DNA of 64,000 nt from assembly GCA_021825585.1 (NCBI GenBank), contig JAKAGT010000015.1, forward strand, positions 1 to 64,000. The letters run 5' to 3'. The DNA is from Bacteroidota bacterium (GTDB lineage: Bacteria > Bacteroidota > Ignavibacteria > Kryptoniales > JAKASW01). The position numbers and the translations under genes are program-made. The notes beneath the pieces were generated by a model. It was not told the DNA's origin, ran no database searches, and was given only the letters and a program-made list of their open reading frames with translations. Below, piece after piece: positions 5,378-15,058 of this stretch (within the stretch, counting starts at the first letter, position 1; the number at the start of each line of letters is the position of its first letter).

Positions 5378-7789
5378 ATGAAGAAAACTCATTTCCTTTT
5401 TTTCCTGTCTTTACTCTTTCCGCTAGTGGCAGCTTTTGCCCAGACGAATCCTTTGGGGAGCTTGTCGCCCCAGCAGATCCAACAGAAAGCCGCCGCGATA
5501 GGGTACAGCGTCGACACATCGCAGATTAAACAGTACGAAGCGGCACAGGGTGCTTCGACGGCCGCATCTAAACCGCCGCAGCAACCGGCACCGGCGGTTA
5601 CTCCGCCTGCTCCCGCAACGGCTTCGAGCTACCTCGTACCCGAGTTTGCAGACAGAGGATCGGCAAGCTCACTTCCCGCTTTCGGATACAACGTGTTTAC
5701 TTATTTGCCCACGACCTTCCAACCCTCACTCAACGTCCCCACACCCACTAACTATGTCATCGGACCCGGCGACGAGATAGTTATCTCTCTCTGGGGCGAA
5801 ACACAATTGGTGCAGGACCTTTATGTTTCGAAGAACGGCGATATCTATATGCCGAATGTGGGACTCGTAAGCGTCAACGGACTGACCATGGGTGAGCTCC
5901 GCCAAAGACTTTACGACAGGCTGTCGAAGGTATATTCATCGCTGCTGCCCGGCCGCAACGGTACGGCAAGTACACACCTCAATGTTTCAACAGGCCAGCT
6001 TAGAAGCGTGAAGATCTACGTCCTCGGTGAAGTAGCGAAGCCCGGAGGTTATACGCTGCCGGCCCTCTCCTCTGCGTTCACGGCCCTTTACTATTCCGGC
6101 GGGCCGACGATAAACGGAACACTGAGAAACGTCGAGGTCGTCAGGGACGGGAAGGTCATCGACAACATCGACCTGTACGACTATCTCATCAAAGGAGATC
6201 AATCCCAGGACATACACCTGAACGACGGAGATATAGTCTTCGTCCCGCCTGTCGGTAAACGGGTGGCGATTTCCGGCAGCGTGTTCAGACCGGCCATATA
6301 CGAACTTAAGAAGGGCGAGACGCTGGGGAACCTTCTCAGATTTGCCAGCGGTTTGACGTTCGATGCGTACTATCAGACCGTCCACATCAACCGCGTCATC
6401 CCTTTCAATCAGAGAAACGATTACACAAATAATATTCTGAACATCGATCTGAATTTTGAGTCCACTGAGGCGCTCGATGAGAGCAGGTACCCGATGGATG
6501 ATGGTGATGTCGTCACTATTGACACGGTAAACAATGTTCCGCAGAACAGGGTGACGATAAGTGGAGATGTGAGACAGCCCGGAGTGTATGAGCTCAGTGG
6601 GTCCAACATGACAGTCAGAGACCTCATTGTCAAAGCCGACAGCCTCTTTCCCGATGCTTTTCTGGGGAAAGCCTCGCTCATCCGCACTCTGCCTTCGGGG
6701 AAGAAGAAGATTATCGCCTTCAATCTGGCAAAGGCCCTGGAAGGCGTCTCTTCCGATAATCTGGTACTGCAAAACAGGGACTCGGTTCATGTGTATGCGG
6801 ACGGGGATTTCTTCCCGACAAGAACCGTGACAATCTCAGGTGAAGTCAGGAGACCTGGTTCCTACACGCGGCTCAGGGACATGACCCTGACCGATCTTAT
6901 CATCGATGCGGGTGGGCTTAACGATTCTGCGACCACTAAGAACATCGAGATCACGAGGATGGACACGATTAATTCCAATATCTTTTCGACGAGGTACACG
7001 ATCAATCTCCCGACAGATTACTGGAACGTGAGGCGCGAGGACGACTTCAGGCTTCACGATTACGACCATGTTCTGGTGAAGGCAGACTCAGCGAAGAAGT
7101 TTCCCCAAATGGTGACAGTCAGTGGTGAGGTGGCATTTCCCGGAACATACACGATTCTCTACAGAGGAGAAAGGCTCGCGAGTTTCATAACGAGGGCTGG
7201 CGGACTTAAGAGGAGTGCCTATACTGAAGGGATGTACCTTGTGAGAAAGAATCCGCAGCTGAGTATCCTCAAGGCAGCAGCGATCCCTGACACTGCTTTT
7301 CTTCGCATCTACCAGGGTCAGCCGATAATAGACAGGAGCCAGTTCAATGAAGAGTTCGGCAACCGGATACCGATCCGGTGGAGCGACATACAGACGGATA
7401 CAATGTCGATATACAACCTGAAGCTGAGGCCGGGTGACAGCCTTGTAGTGCCGAACAATCCGGGTACCATAACCGTCGCTGGAGACGTGGGTTTACCGTC
7501 AACTGTGCCCTACAAAAATGGGGCAGGTCTGAGCTACTACATCAGGCAGGCAGGCGGCTACACTGCGACGTCGGGGAATGGAAAGGAAATTGTCCTCCTC
7601 CCGAACGGCCAAAAGTGGTATCCTTCGGGATGGTTCTTCATCCCGAACCCCAGCATACTCGCGGGGTCAATAATATATGTCCCGTCCGTCGTTAAAGCAC
7701 CGTCGGCGGATGTTTGGCCGTTCATAAGGGATGTGATCACTGTCGTTAGCTCAACTGCGGTTCTGATATTAACGATATCGAAATTATAA
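5378..7789 (+). CDS. SLBB-domain polysaccharide export protein (Wza-like)
   Basis: An 803-residue outer-membrane or periplasmic export protein for capsule or exopolysaccharide. A signal peptide ends near AAFAQ (residue 22). A proline- and alanine-rich linker (about 50-90) precedes the Poly_export domain, YVIGPGDEIVISLWGE onward (about 125-215). Six SLBB-type units follow, each with a V-x-(I/V)-x-G-x-V-x-x-P-x-x-Y start (about 212, 305, 390, 485, 575, 700). The C-terminus has a single hydrophobic segment, DVITVVSSTAVLILTI (about 783-800). Short Wza proteins have two or three SLBB domains, so this is an extended form typical of Bacteroidota-like bacteria. It lies between the initiating transferase and a Wzz-type protein, which supports the role. 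Confidence 0.88.
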   Translation: MKKTHFLFFLSLLFPLVAAFAQTNPLGSLSPQQIQQKAAAIGYSVDTSQIKQYEAAQGASTAASKPPQQPAPAVTPPAPATASSYLVPEFADRGSASSLPAFGYNVFTYLPTTFQPSLNVPTPTNYVIGPGDEIVISLWGETQLVQDLYVSKNGDIYMPNVGLVSVNGLTMGELRQRLYDRLSKVYSSLLPGRNGTASTHLNVSTGQLRSVKIYVLGEVAKPGGYTLPALSSAFTALYYSGGPTINGTLRNVEVVRDGKVIDNIDLYDYLIKGDQSQDIHLNDGDIVFVPPVGKRVAISGSVFRPAIYELKKGETLGNLLRFASGLTFDAYYQTVHINRVIPFNQRNDYTNNILNIDLNFESTEALDESRYPMDDGDVVTIDTVNNVPQNRVTISGDVRQPGVYELSGSNMTVRDLIVKADSLFPDAFLGKASLIRTLPSGKKKIIAFNLAKALEGVSSDNLVLQNRDSVHVYADGDFFPTRTVTISGEVRRPGSYTRLRDMTLTDLIIDAGGLNDSATTKNIEITRMDTINSNIFSTRYTINLPTDYWNVRREDDFRLHDYDHVLVKADSAKKFPQMVTVSGEVAFPGTYTILYRGERLASFITRAGGLKRSAYTEGMYLVRKNPQLSILKAAAIPDTAFLRIYQGQPIIDRSQFNEEFGNRIPIRWSDIQTDTMSIYNLKLRPGDSLVVPNNPGTITVAGDVGLPSTVPYKNGAGLSYYIRQAGGYTATSGNGKEIVLLPNGQKWYPSGWFFIPNPSILAGSIIYVPSVVKAPSADVWPFIRDVITVVSSTAVLILTISKL

Positions 7790-7901
7790 TGGGGTCTCGG
7801 CTTGACGGTGGGATTTCGAGGGTCTTCACTTCTTGCTCTCTATCCTCCGCGCTTGCTCTCTCCTGTTCGCTTCTTGATAACTTTAATTCTGGAAACTATT
7901 A
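7790..7901. other. Pyrimidine-rich spacer, possible degenerate heptads
   Basis: Contains CTTCACT, TCTTGCT, CTCTATC, CTCCGCG, CTTGCTC, TCTCCTG, TTCGCTT, CTTGATA units that could be an eroded reverse-strand heptad tract. The match is weaker than in tracts A-F. No promoter is recognised. Confidence 0.35.
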
Positions 7902-9029
7902 ATGGATGACGAAAAGACAAACTCTCACAACCTCGACTCGCTGGACGACGAAGAGGAGATTTCATTCGAAGAAGGCTTCAGGCGGACGGTCCTAAAGCTC
8001 AGGCCGCATATTCAAAGCCTGTGGAAGAACAGGAAGAAATTCATCCTGTTCAACGCTGCCATCGGTGTGGTCACTGTGCTTGTACTACTGCTTCTTGTGA
8101 AGAATTACTATGTGAGCACAATTACAATACTTCCGGATTATGGTGCCAAGGAAAGTACACTCAGCCAGCTTAGCGGCCTGGCGTCGTTGGCGGGAGTGAG
8201 CGTAGGACAGGGTACCCCGACCGACGTATATGAGAATCTCATTACATGCGAAGCGGTGGTTGCTCCGGTTATATACGCTAAATACAAGACCGACAAATAT
8301 CCCGACTCGGTCAACCTGGTCCAGTATCTCAAAGTCAGGCCGGACAAGAGCCTCCCCCCGGATCTCCGGAAACGAGACATGTTCCTGAAGGCATATAAAG
8401 CAATCGTGAAGGGGAACATCTCAACGAACATGGACCGGATGAGCAAAATATTGACGGTGTCGGCGAAGATGCCCGAGGCTGCGCTTTCGGCGGAAGTCGT
8501 CAATAAATTGGTTGAGTCACTGGATAATTATATCCGGACGAAGAGAAAATCATATGCAAGCGACCAGCTTACATATATAGAAGAGAGAATGGGGCAGGTG
8601 AGCGACTCTCTCAGGATTGCCGAAGACAGGCTGCGGGATTTCCGTGAACAGAACAGGATGGTGATACAATCGCCGGAGCTGATGCTCATTCAGGAGAGGC
8701 TGACCAGAAATGTGGATATACTCGGATCCGTCTATCTCGAACTCAGGAAGCAGTACGAGCTGGCAAAGATAGACGTGATAAAGGATACCCCCATCGTCAA
8801 CGTACGGGATTATGCCAAGGATCCGGTTGTTAAAGCGGGGCCGAAGAAGCTGGTCACCCTGATAATCATATTGTTTTTGTCGGGGCTTTTCTCCGGACTC
8901 TACTTCATGTTCAAAACCAGTGTAAGGAAATATGCGGGGTATGTGAAGGGAAACGGGCTCACGGAAGACGGCGAAGGGTTAGATGTATCGGAGGCCCCCA
9001 TGGGGCTGCCAGAGGAAAAGAGAAACTAA
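7902..9029 (+). CDS. Wzz/GNVR-type polysaccharide chain-length (co-polymerase) protein
   Basis: A 375-residue inner-membrane protein with the layout of a polysaccharide co-polymerase: an acidic cytoplasmic N-terminus, a first membrane helix at about 47-67 (FILFNAAIGVVTVLVLLLLV), a large periplasmic region with a Wzz segment and a coiled-coil helix (about 215-300, LTYIEERMGQVSDSLRIAED), and a second membrane helix at about 317-338. There is no cytoplasmic tyrosine kinase domain after it. Such proteins control chain length and work with Wza-type exporters, encoded just upstream. The start codon has no obvious ribosome site. A terminator 85 bases downstream closes the operon. Confidence 0.85.
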   Translation: MDDEKTNSHNLDSLDDEEEISFEEGFRRTVLKLRPHIQSLWKNRKKFILFNAAIGVVTVLVLLLLVKNYYVSTITILPDYGAKESTLSQLSGLASLAGVSVGQGTPTDVYENLITCEAVVAPVIYAKYKTDKYPDSVNLVQYLKVRPDKSLPPDLRKRDMFLKAYKAIVKGNISTNMDRMSKILTVSAKMPEAALSAEVVNKLVESLDNYIRTKRKSYASDQLTYIEERMGQVSDSLRIAEDRLRDFREQNRMVIQSPELMLIQERLTRNVDILGSVYLELRKQYELAKIDVIKDTPIVNVRDYAKDPVVKAGPKKLVTLIIILFLSGLFSGLYFMFKTSVRKYAGYVKGNGLTEDGEGLDVSEAPMGLPEEKRN

Positions 9030-9113
9030 GAGCATCCGTGATGTAAAGGCTCCTCGTGCAGGAGCGCAACTTCTGCACCAGTAGCTGTTTCAGGGGATTA
9101 TGTGATTTAAGAG

Positions 9114-9138
9114 GCGCACAAATGTGCGCTTTTTTTTT
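9114..9138 (+). terminator. Rho-independent terminator of the polysaccharide operon
   Basis: A perfect GCGCACA/TGTGCGC stem (9114-9120 and 9123-9129, loop AA or AAAT) is followed by nine T residues (9130-9138). It lies 85 bases after the Wzz stop and before the isomerase gene. Confidence 0.9.
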
Positions 9139-9301
9139 ATCTCAGGGCGTGAAAGGACTTTCGTGCTGGTAATGAGTCCTTGAATTATATTGTGCTGGAG
9201 AGAGAGGAAGGAGCGACTCGGAGAGCGGCGGCCGGAGATGCAAAGGCCTCGCTGCTGTGCCGAACGTTTCCCGAAATATACATTCAGAAAGGAGAGAGGC
9301 T

Positions 9302-10126
9302 TTGCAGATAAAATATTTCAAATCCACGTGGGGGATGACGGAAAGTTCCATTGATGACAAACTGAAGCGAATATCCGAGGCGGGTTACGACGGTGTGGAG
9401 GCCGGGGCTCCCGATGAACGGCGCGAACGTGAGGAGATGGCGGCCCTGCTGAGTAAGTATCACCTCCTGTTTATCGGTCAGCAGTGGACGAGCGGAAGAA
9501 GTCTTGAAGAGCACAAGTCGTCTTTCGAGAGGCAGTTCAATAACAATATGGAGCTGAATCCCGTGCAGATTAATTCTCACACAGGGAAGGACTATTACAC
9601 AAAAACGCAGAACGTGGAGCTTATAAAGTATTGTAACATGCTCGCAGCCGACAGGGGAATCAAGCTTACTCACGAGACTCATCGGGGAAGGTTCTCCTTT
9701 TGCGCATCAAGTACGGCGGAAGTCATCGGCGAGATGCCTGAACTCAGACTGACGGCGGACTTCTCTCATTGGTGCTGCGTATCCGAGTCCATGCTCGAAG
9801 ATCAGAGCGACCTGCTGGAGAGAATATATCCTCACTGCGATCATTTACATGCGAGGATAGGGCATGAAGAGGGTCCACAGGTCTCGGATCCGAAGGCACC
9901 GGAGTGGAAGTATGCGGAGGCTAAGCATCTGGAGTGGTGGACCAGAATCGTTCAGGGACACGAGGAGAAACGCGACGCGATGTTCCCCATTACAGTTGAA
10001 TTCGGGCCGCCGAATTATATGGTTACGATTCCATTCAGCAAAATGCCTGTCACCGACCTATGGGAGGCAAATCTTTATATGAGGGAGATGCTGAAGACGA
10101 AGCTGATTGCCGGAAATCACAAATAA
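9302..10126 (+). CDS. Sugar phosphate isomerase/epimerase-like TIM-barrel protein
   Basis: A 274-residue protein of the xylose-isomerase-like TIM-barrel (AP endonuclease 2) superfamily, whose members isomerise or epimerise sugars with a divalent metal. Probable metal ligands sit in the usual places: Glu in LTHETHRG, Asp/His in LTADFSHW, His in HLHARIGHEEGPQ and Glu in ITVEFGPP near the C-terminus. A start at TTG 9302 is chosen because AAAGGAG lies 7 bases upstream and the protein then begins QIKYFKSTWGM, the normal first strand. A GTG at 9257 would add 15 unlike residues and no ribosome site. The substrate is unknown. It stands alone between a terminator and a convergent gene. Confidence 0.75.
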   Translation: MQIKYFKSTWGMTESSIDDKLKRISEAGYDGVEAGAPDERREREEMAALLSKYHLLFIGQQWTSGRSLEEHKSSFERQFNNNMELNPVQINSHTGKDYYTKTQNVELIKYCNMLAADRGIKLTHETHRGRFSFCASSTAEVIGEMPELRLTADFSHWCCVSESMLEDQSDLLERIYPHCDHLHARIGHEEGPQVSDPKAPEWKYAEAKHLEWWTRIVQGHEEKRDAMFPITVEFGPPNYMVTIPFSKMPVTDLWEANLYMREMLKTKLIAGNHK

Positions 10127-10138
10127 GAAAGATGAATA

Positions 10139-10169
10139 CCGGCAGCACTCCCCCGTAGTGTGCTGCCGG
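10139..10169. terminator. Strong hairpin between convergent genes
   Basis: A perfect 10-bp stem, CCGGCAGCAC/GTGCTGCCGG, with an 11-base loop. There is no T run on the plus side; on the minus strand the sequence after the stem (TATTCATCTTTCTTATTTG) is T-rich, so it may end minus-strand transcription of the MFS gene, or work in both directions. Confidence 0.55.
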
Positions 10170-10182
10170 CATCAAGAAGGCT

Positions 10183-10227
10183 GACACATCGGCTGGATTC
10201 AAAAGGGGGCTGAAATCCAGGTGTGTC
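10183..10227. other. Second imperfect hairpin
   Basis: Outer arms GACACA/TGTGTC and inner arms CTGGATT/AATCCAG enclose a purine-rich loop that contains the 15-mer GATTCAAAAGGGGGC also found at 1640-1654. It lies about 75 bases beyond the MFS stop on its strand. Confidence 0.45.
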
Positions 10228-10303
10228 GGGCCTGTCTTGCGGACTTCAACGCTTTGTCATCTGGACAGGAAAATCGAACCGCTCTGTCAGATACCTGTTC
10301 GCC

Positions 10304-11641
10304 CTAGCTCTTTTTCAGGAGAACTCTCTCAAGCTCCTCCAGACTCTTTCCCTTTGTTTCCGGCAGTTTGAAGATGACATAAATGAGAAGGAGGACGCAC
10401 ATGACGCCGAACATAGTGAATGCCGCGCCCCCTCCAAGCCTGTCGAGTATAATTGGGAAGGTGAGCGAAACGAGGAAAGTGAACGTCCATAGTGTCACGA
10501 TTGCCACAGACATCGCCTTGCTGCGCAGCTTGTTAGGGAATATCTCGGCGATCACAACCCATGCAACAGGGCCGATGGAGACCGCGAAAGAGGCTATGAA
10601 GAGAAGGATGAGCACGAGTATCAGGTAACCCGCGAAATGATGTGTGAAGAATGCTATCGCTATACCGAACAGGGAAACTATCATTCCAATGGCCCCGACA
10701 AGGAGAAGCGGTTTGCGGCCCCATCTGTCGATAAGCCTGAGCGATACCAGAGTGAATGTCAGATTGACCGCACCGACGGCAATAGTTTGCATCAAAGCCG
10801 AGCTTGTCCCGTTTCCAATCGTCTTAAATATTATCGGTGCGTAATACATTATCGAATTAATGCCGGTCATTTGCTGGAAAATGGCGAGGAGCATTCCGAT
10901 AAAAAGAAGCGGCCGCAGTTCTTTCGAGAACACCTCGCGGTATGTGCCTTCTTCTTTGGCGACACTCTCCTCGATGTCCCGTAATTCCGTGTGAGCTCTC
11001 TCCTCTCCGTTTATCCGGCTCAGCACGTCGAACGCTTCCTTCGTTCTCCCTTTCTGGACGAGCCATCTCGGGCTCTCGGGAACAAAAAGGAGAGAGAAGA
11101 AAAAGAGAAGCGCGGGGAGTCCCATCACCGACAGCATCCATCTCCAGTTGTCGGCTCCGACTCCGACGAGGAGGTAATTCGAAAAGAAGGCTATGAGTAT
11201 CCCGATAACAATGGCAAGTTGATTAAGGGATACGAGTGCCCCACGTCGCGCACCCGGCGATATTTCCGATATGTACATGGGGGAGAGCATGGAAGCGGTG
11301 CCTACCGCAATGCCGCCGAAGAATCTGAAGGTTATGAAGACCCACAACTTCGCTGCAAGCGCAGAGCCTACTGCAGAAGCCAGGAATATGAGTGCTGCAA
11401 CTCTCAGTGTGTTTCTTCTTCCGAAGATATCTCCGGGTCTTCCGGCGAACGTTACTCCGACGATGCAGCCGATGAGCAGGCTGCTGACGGTCCAGCCTAA
11501 CCCGACGTCATTCAAATGAAAGTACGGCTGTATGAACGGGGTTGTGCCTGATATCACCGCAGTATCGAATCCGAACAGCAGTCCTCCCAGGGCTGCGACT
11601 ACCGATGCAAGGAGGAGAAATGCGTTGTTCTTCTCTTTCAT
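10304..11641 (-). CDS. Sugar-porter family MFS transporter
   Basis: A 445-residue, 12-helix member of the sugar-porter (GLUT/XylE-like) branch. Diagnostic motifs are GGLLFGFDTAVISG in helix 1, GRPGDIFGRR in the 2-3 loop, PESPRWLVQKGR after helix 6, QQMTGINSIMYY in helix 7, DRWGRKPLL in the 8-9 loop and PETKGKSLEEL at the C-terminus. Such carriers move hexoses or pentoses by proton symport or facilitated diffusion across the inner membrane. AAAGGAAG lies about 6 bases before the ATG on its strand. It lies 418 bases downstream of the GH31 gene in the same direction, which points to import of the monosaccharide that enzyme releases. The specificity is not readable. Confidence 0.88.
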   Translation of the reverse strand: MKEKNNAFLLLASVVAALGGLLFGFDTAVISGTTPFIQPYFHLNDVGLGWTVSSLLIGCIVGVTFAGRPGDIFGRRNTLRVAALIFLASAVGSALAAKLWVFITFRFFGGIAVGTASMLSPMYISEISPGARRGALVSLNQLAIVIGILIAFFSNYLLVGVGADNWRWMLSVMGLPALLFFFSLLFVPESPRWLVQKGRTKEAFDVLSRINGEERAHTELRDIEESVAKEEGTYREVFSKELRPLLFIGMLLAIFQQMTGINSIMYYAPIIFKTIGNGTSSALMQTIAVGAVNLTFTLVSLRLIDRWGRKPLLLVGAIGMIVSLFGIAIAFFTHHFAGYLILVLILLFIASFAVSIGPVAWVVIAEIFPNKLRSKAMSVAIVTLWTFTFLVSLTFPIILDRLGGGAAFTMFGVMCVLLLIYVIFKLPETKGKSLEELERVLLKKS

Positions 11642-12059
11642 TCTGGCTTCCTTTCTTGGATTGAATCTCAGGTTGTTCTAATTACCAAAGCAAATCTTCT
11701 GGGGGGCGGACGGCAGAGTCTCTGCTCCTCATTAGGGTCCGGAACGCACTTACTTCGAATGAAACCGGGCCTCCGGAGCCGCTTCTGAAACGAACCGCGA
11801 AGACCATGCCATCCCAACGCGCAGGGAGTGTCGCAGACGTTCTATCGAAAAGATGTTTCCTCCAAGGTCCGACGTTAACACTTGCCGTTCATGGCACAGG
11901 TGAATACGGGAATTGACTGCAGCGCGAGAGAAGGTCCTGTGCCGATTACTGATTTTACTTAGGGCGACGAATAGATTCAATAGTTTAATCGCTGCTTCTT
12001 GATGCCCCGGCAAGGGTGGCCTGCACCCGGCTTGAAGAGCTGCACATTTGGCGATCCGG
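11642..12059. other. 418-base spacer between GH31 and MFS genes
   Basis: Holds the MFS ribosome site near 11646-11654. A minus-strand open frame extends across the whole spacer into the GH31 gene in another phase but has no recognisable domain. Nothing else can be supported. Confidence 0.45.
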
Positions 12060-14531
12060 TTATCTTCCCCGGACATTGACGCCGTTGATCGAGACCGCAT
12101 ACGAGCTGTCACAGGCCGCGGGAACCTCCACATACAGGATGTTCTGAACTCCCTCATAGCGGAATGCCGGGATGTACGATTGTGTCGCGTATGCCGCCTG
12201 TTCAGATGGTCGGGCCGGGCTTTCGACCCGCAAGTGTTCCGGTCGCGAGTAAATTCTGTGGATCTCGCAAATGTAGAAACGGTGGCCGGGCTTGCCGTGA
12301 TAACGTCCGGTTGAAGCTCCGATCGAAATCCGGATATTCTTGATTTTGGCATTGCCGGTCGTTCCAGCCTCGAGACGCGTTATTGAGTATTCGCCGCGTT
12401 GGTAATCGAGGGTCGTCCCGTCGTCGTCGTACAAGTCGAAGCGCGACCGCGCACTGTATTCCGGATAGACTCTGAGAACTATTGTGTCTGCGGGACAGCC
12501 GCTTATGAATTCCGTCCGTTGCTGCATTGGAATGATACTTCCTGATTTGACGAAGAGCGGGGTTTCGTCAATAGGAGCGGGAACGGTGATATCTTTGCCG
12601 CCCTTGTAGAGCCTGTCGTTCCAAAAGTTTACCCAGTTGCCGGCCGGCAGATAGAACGTCTTTTCTGTCTGTCCTGAACGAACGATTGGGGCGACCAGGA
12701 ATTCGCTCCCCCACATGTAAGCGGAGGTCTCGTTCTTGACGTTTTGATCGTTGGGATATTCCAGAACTAACGGCCGTGCCATAGGTATCCCGGTCTCGTA
12801 AGACTCTTGCGCCATCGTATAATTGTATGGAAGAAGGGAATATCTGAGTCTGATGATCTTCCTGACGATGGTTTCGGTCGACGTACCGAAGCCCCACGGC
12901 TCGGTGGGATTGTCACCGTCGTACCCATGTGCACGCATGACCGGGCAGAATGCACCGAACTCCATCCATCTGGTATACAGCTCAGGCGTTGTCTTACCGT
13001 TGTCGAAGCCTCCGATGTCGGAATTGTGGTAAGTGATTCCGGACATTCCCATGTTCAAAAGGATAGGGACCTGCACGGCGAGCCCGCCGAAGGTTTTGGC
13101 GACGTCTCCCGACCATGTGACGACTCCGAATCTCTGTATCCCTGCATAGCCGGACCGTGTGAGATTGAACATGCGCCGGTTAGGAAACGAGCGGTTGAAG
13201 CCATCGAAGAGAGTTCTGGCCCAGAGAAAATCGTAGACGTTATGTACCTCCGCATCCGGCCCGCTGTAGAAATGCATATCGGGATAGTCCCTCTCGGGTT
13301 CACCGAGGTCGGTCCACAGACCGGATACGCCGGTACGGAATATTGAATCGTACTTGCCCCACCACCATTTCCGCGCGGCCGGATTCGTAATATCCAGCAG
13401 ACCGGCTTTGCAATTGCAGGACCACCAATTATCCGTGATGTAGCTGTGGTCAAGTGAATCCATGGCAAAATACCCAGCGCTGTCGGCGTGAGAGAAATTG
13501 ACAGAGCCGTAGGTAATGTACGGTTCTGTTATGACTATAGTCTTAAAACCCTGTGACAGGAATTGCGCCGTTATCCTGGACGGGGAAGGCCATGAAGTGG
13601 AATCCCATGACAAATCTCCCATCCTGCGAAACCAGTAGAGATCGAGGACGATTGCATCGCACGGAATGCTGTCGCGTCTCATCCTCTGAATCATTCTCCC
13701 GGCATCGGCGTCGTTCCTGTAGCCGAATTTCGATTGAATGTATCCGTATGCCCATTTGGGAAGCAGCGGCGGCCTTCCGGTCAGCCAGGTATAATCAGCC
13801 AGGATACCCGGCGCCGTCGGGCTGTAAATGAAGAAATATGAAAGCGGACCTCCGTAGGCGGTGTATTGCAGTTCGTTCGGATCTGAATGGCCTATGTCGA
13901 AATGTCCCTTGTAGTTGTCGTCGAAGTATATGCCGTAGTGATTCGTGGAAATGATGAACGGAATATTGACGTTCATCGTGGGGGGTATGCCTCCGACAGG
14001 GTAGCCGCCGTGCTGCTCGTTATAACTGTCGAACGCCAGGCCGCGCAAATCGAGACTCATCCCGCGTTCGCCGGTTCCGTAAAAACCCTCGCCTTTGCGG
14101 ATGAGGAACCTCGCCGTGGTATTGGAATGATCGGTGGAGATGCCACCGGCCGCCGGCTCTTTCAGAAGCGGTTCACCACTTCCGTTGAAGAAGGAGACGC
14201 GGAGGGGACGCTTGCGGCAGACTATCCTGATAGAATCGGTGATAATTGAAAATGTCGAATCATCGTTGGTGATTCGGCAGGCAACGTGGCTTTCCATCTT
14301 TCCGATTACGACGATGGACCTGAATTGACTCGAGCCTTCAACGGGGAAGTAGTCGACCCGGACAAGGTTCGGCCTGTAGAGGACGAATCGAATCGCGGAG
14401 GACCCCGCATGCAGTGTAATATCGTTTCCCGAGGTTGAGTAAGAACTGAAATTGCCAGTATATGACTGGCATCGTGCCCCAACGGCGGAGAAAAACAGGA
14501 CGATGATAATTAAGTAGCGATTGGGTGCCAT
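12060..14531 (-). CDS. GH31 alpha-glucosidase/alpha-xylosidase, exported
   Basis: A GH31 (beta/alpha)8 retaining glycosidase. The catalytic nucleophile is the Asp in GLWTDLGEPE (residue 408 from the chosen start) and the acid/base Asp lies in TWSGDV (476). An N-terminal galactose-mutarotase-like domain (about 30-240, with GEGFYGTGERG), the barrel (255-600) and the C-terminal beta domains with PMARPLVLEYPND and GSEFLVAPIV follow the family order. The ATG at 14531 is favoured over a TTG at 14549 because it places a signal peptide (RYLIIIVLFFSAVGARC) at the very start. Exported GH31 enzymes remove terminal alpha-linked glucose or xylose from oligosaccharides. There is no T9SS tail, so it is probably periplasmic or outer-membrane associated. 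It is transcribed away from the sensor genes. Confidence 0.88.
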   Translation of the reverse strand: MAPNRYLIIIVLFFSAVGARCQSYTGNFSSYSTSGNDITLHAGSSAIRFVLYRPNLVRVDYFPVEGSSQFRSIVVIGKMESHVACRITNDDSTFSIITDSIRIVCRKRPLRVSFFNGSGEPLLKEPAAGGISTDHSNTTARFLIRKGEGFYGTGERGMSLDLRGLAFDSYNEQHGGYPVGGIPPTMNVNIPFIISTNHYGIYFDDNYKGHFDIGHSDPNELQYTAYGGPLSYFFIYSPTAPGILADYTWLTGRPPLLPKWAYGYIQSKFGYRNDADAGRMIQRMRRDSIPCDAIVLDLYWFRRMGDLSWDSTSWPSPSRITAQFLSQGFKTIVITEPYITYGSVNFSHADSAGYFAMDSLDHSYITDNWWSCNCKAGLLDITNPAARKWWWGKYDSIFRTGVSGLWTDLGEPERDYPDMHFYSGPDAEVHNVYDFLWARTLFDGFNRSFPNRRMFNLTRSGYAGIQRFGVVTWSGDVAKTFGGLAVQVPILLNMGMSGITYHNSDIGGFDNGKTTPELYTRWMEFGAFCPVMRAHGYDGDNPTEPWGFGTSTETIVRKIIRLRYSLLPYNYTMAQESYETGIPMARPLVLEYPNDQNVKNETSAYMWGSEFLVAPIVRSGQTEKTFYLPAGNWVNFWNDRLYKGGKDITVPAPIDETPLFVKSGSIIPMQQRTEFISGCPADTIVLRVYPEYSARSRFDLYDDDGTTLDYQRGEYSITRLEAGTTGNAKIKNIRISIGASTGRYHGKPGHRFYICEIHRIYSRPEHLRVESPARPSEQAAYATQSYIPAFRYEGVQNILYVEVPAACDSSYAVSINGVNVRGR

Positions 14532-14553
14532 GCCTGCTTCTCGGTTCAATTAC

Positions 14554-14575
14554 CATGCCCCGAAGGGCGGGCATG
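14554..14575. promoter_or_regulatory. Palindrome in the GH31 leader
   Basis: CATGCCC/GGGCATG, a 7-bp inverted repeat with an 8-base spacer, begins 22 bases upstream of the GH31 start. It could be an operator or an mRNA hairpin near the ribosome site. No second copy was found. Confidence 0.4.
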
Positions 14576-15058
14576 AACCTGTCGATCTTTCGGGAATAAG
14601 GCCCCCTTTCTCGACTCTTCCAACGAAATCCGGCGATGGGTTGTAAAACTGATAAGGAGCGTTGTCAGAATGAGAAGAGGAGCTAAATTTCATCTGCCCA
14701 ATTTACCGAAATCGTATTCGGCTTGACAATCATTGCAACCCTGATTATTTTCATTCGGCTTCGGCTATTGGGTTTGAGCTAGAAGAGTACAAAGAGGATT
14801 TGTTCTTGCGTTTTTTCTCCACATTCCGATCTGACGCCCCCCACACAGCTTGCTTGTTTGTTCGGAATTTTCTCGGCGAGAGAGCTCTTCAGTTAAGCTC
14901 TTCCACGAGACATGCGAATTGTTGTTTGGTGGACGCCGGGACCGGTTTTTCATGCGGGAAAATGCTTCGTTCTCCGTCGGCAAATCGGAATCAGCCAACC
15001 GTGATATGCCCGGTGCGGCAAGAGTCGAACAATAAACGTAATGAGCGAGGAGTACGTT
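14576..15058. other. Divergent intergenic region between GH31 and the sensor operon
   Basis: About 480 bases with no credible gene. It contains a sigma-70-like promoter on the plus strand (14723-14751) and a ribosome site GAGGAG at 15047-15052. Minus-strand control of GH31 must also lie here. Confidence 0.5.
14723..14751 (+). promoter_or_regulatory. Sigma-70-like promoter for the sensor operon
   Basis: A perfect TTGACA (14723-14728), a 17-base spacer and TATTTT (14746-14751, four of six consensus bases). Transcription would start about 300 bases before the binding-protein gene, giving a long leader. In Bacteroidota relatives the housekeeping consensus differs, so this is only a candidate. 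Confidence 0.4.

Noticed and set aside
5987-6790. 267-codon minus-strand frame opposite the SLBB exporter gene
   Set aside because: It lies wholly inside a clear gene, has no ribosome site or family motif, and its composition is what the complement of the exporter codons gives.
11750-12352. 200-codon minus-strand gene between GH31 and MFS
   Set aside because: Half of it overlaps GH31 in another phase and the rest shows no domain.
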